Assembly: GCF_002100145.1 (NCBI RefSeq)
Contig: NZ_JXQD01000031.1
Span: 324 to 64,323, forward strand
DNA length: 64,000 bases
DNA from: Vibrio sp. qd031
GTDB taxonomy: Bacteria > Pseudomonadota > Gammaproteobacteria > Enterobacterales > Vibrionaceae
Direction of reading: 5' to 3'
The notes beneath the pieces are model-generated. The model was not told where the DNA came from. It saw nothing but the letters and a program-made list of their open reading frames with translations, and ran no database searches. Both the position numbers and the translations under genes were made by a program. Below are positions 61,676 through 64,000 of the stretch, piece after piece (positions within the stretch are counted from its first letter, which is position 1; each line of letters starts with the position of its first letter).

Positions 61676-62332
61676 TTGCGTTTTTGGATATGGCTATCAC
61701 TGGCGTTATTAAGCAGCTTTACTGTAGCGCTAAACACGCAAGAGCAAAGGTGGGTATCCGCGGTCGAGTCGCTTTATGGTGAGGCTGCAGGTCGACGAGT
61801 CACTGCTTGGCGTAATTTAATTGCCGACCTGCATTCGCAGCCAGAACAGCAACAAATTGAGCAGGTGAATCAGTTTTTTAATCAGCTCAACTTTGTCGAC
61901 GATATCGACTTGTGGGGTCAGAGTGACTACTGGGCGACCCCGCTTGAGTTTTTAGGCGCCAATGCAGGGGATTGTGAAGATTTTACTATCGCCAAATATT
62001 TTTCATTGCGTGAACTGGGTGTATCCGACAACAAACTACGCCTCATTTACGTAAAGGCATTAGAACTTAACCAATTTCATATGGTGTTGGCTTACTACTC
62101 CACCCCTAGTGCCGTACCAATCATATTGGACAACTTGAACAAATCTGTACTGCCCGCGACGGCTCGCAACGATTTACTGCCGATTTACAGCTTTAATGCT
62201 CAGCACCTTTGGATTATGAAAGAGAACCCATCAGGAAAACTTGCTGGAAACTCTTCTCGGTTGAGCTTATGGAACAATTTGCAACAGCGAGAGCGCGACC
62301 TGTCGCTCAAGCTGCCTGTATTAAAATACTGA
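61676..62332 (+). CDS. lapG: LapG-like periplasmic cysteine protease
   Basis: This is 218 aa. TTG start at 61676 with AGGA about nine bases before; no ATG or GTG fits. Signal peptide about 1-19. The transglutaminase-like triad is Cys100 (GANAGDCEDFTIAKY), His135 (NQFHMVLAYYS) and Asp152 (PIILDNLN). LapG cleaves the N-terminal part of a LapA-type adhesin to release it from the surface when c-di-GMP is low. It lies 9 bases after the adaptor gene and 13 before lapD. Confidence 0.93.
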   Translation: MRFWIWLSLALLSSFTVALNTQEQRWVSAVESLYGEAAGRRVTAWRNLIADLHSQPEQQQIEQVNQFFNQLNFVDDIDLWGQSDYWATPLEFLGANAGDCEDFTIAKYFSLRELGVSDNKLRLIYVKALELNQFHMVLAYYSTPSAVPIILDNLNKSVLPATARNDLLPIYSFNAQHLWIMKENPSGKLAGNSSRLSLWNNLQQRERDLSLKLPVLKY

Positions 62333-62345
62333 ACGAGTAACGATT

Positions 62346-64000
62346 ATGACACTATCTCGACAACTGGTGATTGGAATGATTTTGGTCCTTACCCTGCTAC
62401 TGAGCGCGGTATTTACCATTGAGTTTCGATCGACACAGAATTACCTGATTGAGCAGCAGCGCTCTGAAGTGCACAACACGATTAATACTGTAGGGTTGGC
62501 TCTCGCACCCTATTTACAGGATAACGATCATGTTGCCGCTGAGTCGGTCATAAACGCACTGTTTGATGGCAGCTCGTATTCGGTGGTTCGGTTGGTGTTT
62601 TTAGATGATGGTCACGAGATTGTTCGCTCTTACCCCATCACCGCAAGCCATACCCCAAAATGGTTTGTCGACCTTGGTCTGTTCTATCCACAACACGATA
62701 AACGTATCGTCACCAGTGGCTGGATGCAGTTGGCTGAAGTCGAAATTATCTCTCACCCAGGTCAAGCCTATGCTCAGCTATGGAAAACCGTAAACAATCT
62801 TGGACTGCTGTTTATTTCGACGCTGCTGTTTGGGGTGTTTGCAATTTCTGTATTGGTGCGTAAAGCACTCACCCCACTCAACGCCATTTCGACCAAAATG
62901 CGCCAAGTGGCAAACAAACAGTTTGGCGAACCTCTTCCTCTGCCAAACACTAAAGAGTTAATCCCTGTTGTGGCGGGCATTAACTCGATGGCAAAACAAG
63001 TTGAAGCCAGCTTTATTCAACAAGCCAACGAAGCGGAAGCCCTAAGACAACAAGCCTACATGGATCCTGTATCTAAACTTGGTAACCGTAGTTTCTATAT
63101 GGGGCAAGTTACCCAATGGTTAGAAGAAAGTGCCACTGGTGGATTAGCACTTATCAAAGCACCTTTCATAAAAATCGCTTACGACGAACTCAATTACGAA
63201 CAGGCCGATAAGTTAGTCAGCAATATGGGCGAGCATTTTGAAGCAACCCGTCCAACACAAGATACCGTTATAGCTCGACTCAACGTCGATGAATTCGCAT
63301 TTATTATCCCTAATGTTGGCGAGCAAGAGCTGAAAGATATTTTTGATAACTTGTACAGCTACGCCACTAACCTGCGACCTGATCCTCTCGGTACAGCAGA
63401 GAAAGATTTATTCGCCGGGGTATTGTTTAACGATGGTCCAAGCGATAAAGGCGCAATATTGTCGCAGCTCGACAACGCATTGTCACTGGCGCTCTCTCAG
63501 CCAGAAATTAACTTTGGTTTCGTTGGCAGCAAGCAGCAGCACACCAGTTTGGGCAAGCAGCAATGGTTAACGGCGGTGCAAGAAGCGATCACCAATGACA
63601 GCGTCGCCTTTCGCTTTCAAGCGGCTAAAGATGCGCAAGGCAATATTTATCACCAAGAAGTCCTTTCCGCTATTGAAATCAATGGTGAGCGAGCAGGTGC
63701 GAATCAATTCCTGTTTGCTCTAGACCAACTCAAATCCGGAGCACTGTTTGATGAATACGTGATTGCCTCGATGATAGAAAAACTCGAGTCCAAAGAAATT
63801 ACCACACCAATCGCAATCAACCTTACCCCAAGCACTATTGAGCAACCTAGCTTTATTCGCTGGTTGAATGACACGTTAGCCAAACACTCATCCATCTGCT
63901 CAATGCTGCACTTTGAGATCCCAGAAAGCAGCTTTATCGACAATCAACATCACACTGCGCTCCTTTGTCAGGCGATTGAACATCAAGGTGCGCTGTTTGG
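62346..64000 (+). CDS. lapD: LapD-like c-di-GMP receptor (partial, runs off the end)
   Basis: At least 551 codons from the ATG at 62346 (MTLSRQLVIGMILVLTLLLS), no stop before the window end. A membrane span (about 8-26), a periplasmic LapD/MoxY domain (about 27-150), a second span (about 155-175), HAMP, a GGDEF-like domain (about 235-400) and the start of an EAL-like domain. The GGDEF site is degenerate (RLNVDEFAFII) and so is the EAL opening (HQEVLSAIEI), so it should bind rather than make or break c-di-GMP. It then holds LapG away from its substrate. Co-transcribed with lapC and lapG. Confidence 0.92.
   Translation, partial: MTLSRQLVIGMILVLTLLLSAVFTIEFRSTQNYLIEQQRSEVHNTINTVGLALAPYLQDNDHVAAESVINALFDGSSYSVVRLVFLDDGHEIVRSYPITASHTPKWFVDLGLFYPQHDKRIVTSGWMQLAEVEIISHPGQAYAQLWKTVNNLGLLFISTLLFGVFAISVLVRKALTPLNAISTKMRQVANKQFGEPLPLPNTKELIPVVAGINSMAKQVEASFIQQANEAEALRQQAYMDPVSKLGNRSFYMGQVTQWLEESATGGLALIKAPFIKIAYDELNYEQADKLVSNMGEHFEATRPTQDTVIARLNVDEFAFIIPNVGEQELKDIFDNLYSYATNLRPDPLGTAEKDLFAGVLFNDGPSDKGAILSQLDNALSLALSQPEINFGFVGSKQQHTSLGKQQWLTAVQEAITNDSVAFRFQAAKDAQGNIYHQEVLSAIEINGERAGANQFLFALDQLKSGALFDEYVIASMIEKLESKEITTPIAINLTPSTIEQPSFIRWLNDTLAKHSSICSMLHFEIPESSFIDNQHHTALLCQAIEHQGALF

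Noticed and set aside
1..64000. CRISPR arrays, tRNA or rRNA genes, insertion sequences, prophage
   Set aside because: None seen: no regular spacer repeats, no clover-leaf candidates, no transposase apart from the integron integrase.

Overview
The window reads as a chromosomal segment of a Vibrio species. The evidence is a chromosomal-integron platform with Vibrio-type attC repeats, a zwf-pgl-gnd cluster, a tandem glycine riboswitch ahead of an AgcS symporter, a PutA system with an AraC-type regulator, a LapC/LapG/LapD-type biofilm module and moderate GC. The mix of metabolic and accessory genes would suit the secondary chromosome, but nothing in the window proves that. Nearly all assignments come from reading protein motifs and recalled family members; no database search was run.

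Layout. Positions 1-1780 are the proximal end of a cassette array: three attC sites, an NTF2-like cassette, a cassette with no convincing ORF and a GNAT cassette. The array is transcribed leftwards, away from attI (about 1775-1860) and the integrase gene intI (2020-2979). The oxidative pentose-phosphate genes zwf-pgl-gnd follow (3020-6716). Next come a small secreted protein, a tandem glycine riboswitch with an AgcS symporter (7500-9253), a cluster of three GNATs and an APH-like kinase (9299-11564), a PEP-CTERM-like exported protein, a YdgJ-like oxidoreductase, a lipoprotein/TraF-like outer-membrane pair, a chemoreceptor remnant and an MscS-type channel. An alpha-glucan region (18462-27105) holds two GH13 amylases, a Sel1 protein, an esterase and a GlgX-type debranching enzyme. 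One amylase is preceded by a short overlapping leader ORF.

From 27153 to 40242 there are an SDR/AraC pair, a PHB-depolymerase-like lipoprotein, a nucleotidyltransferase fused to a YqfB-type ASCH domain, an RRM protein, a NifW-like protein, a ProX-type deacylase, a BCCT transporter, a sulfotransferase, several small housekeeping proteins and a PL15-type oligoalginate lyase. Two nearly identical MITE-like repeats of about 162-165 bp (32163-32327 and 38006-38167) each touch the stop codon of a gene.

From 40663 to 50407 lie a truncated methyltransferase start, a CtlX-like hydrolase, an ABC exporter, an Lrp regulator, two small proteins and the proline locus: putA, a separate ORF for the PutA C-terminal domain, and a divergently placed AraC-type regulator gene in the same orientation upstream, with a 21-bp-spaced direct repeat between. 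The right end has two paralogous coiled-coil/PEGA proteins (one with an FGE-like fold lacking the usual cysteines), a dicarboxylate symporter, a cobalamin riboswitch with btuB, a patatin-like lipase, a GNAT, pdxH, and an operon of a HlyD-type adaptor, LapG and LapD. LapD runs off the window end.

Functional links: LapG/LapD with the type I adaptor should control surface retention of a large adhesin that is not encoded here. PutA, its C-terminal partner and the AraC regulator form a proline-utilisation unit. Amylases and debranching enzyme act on cytoplasmic alpha-glucans. Two riboswitches tie glycine and cobalamin supply to their transporters.
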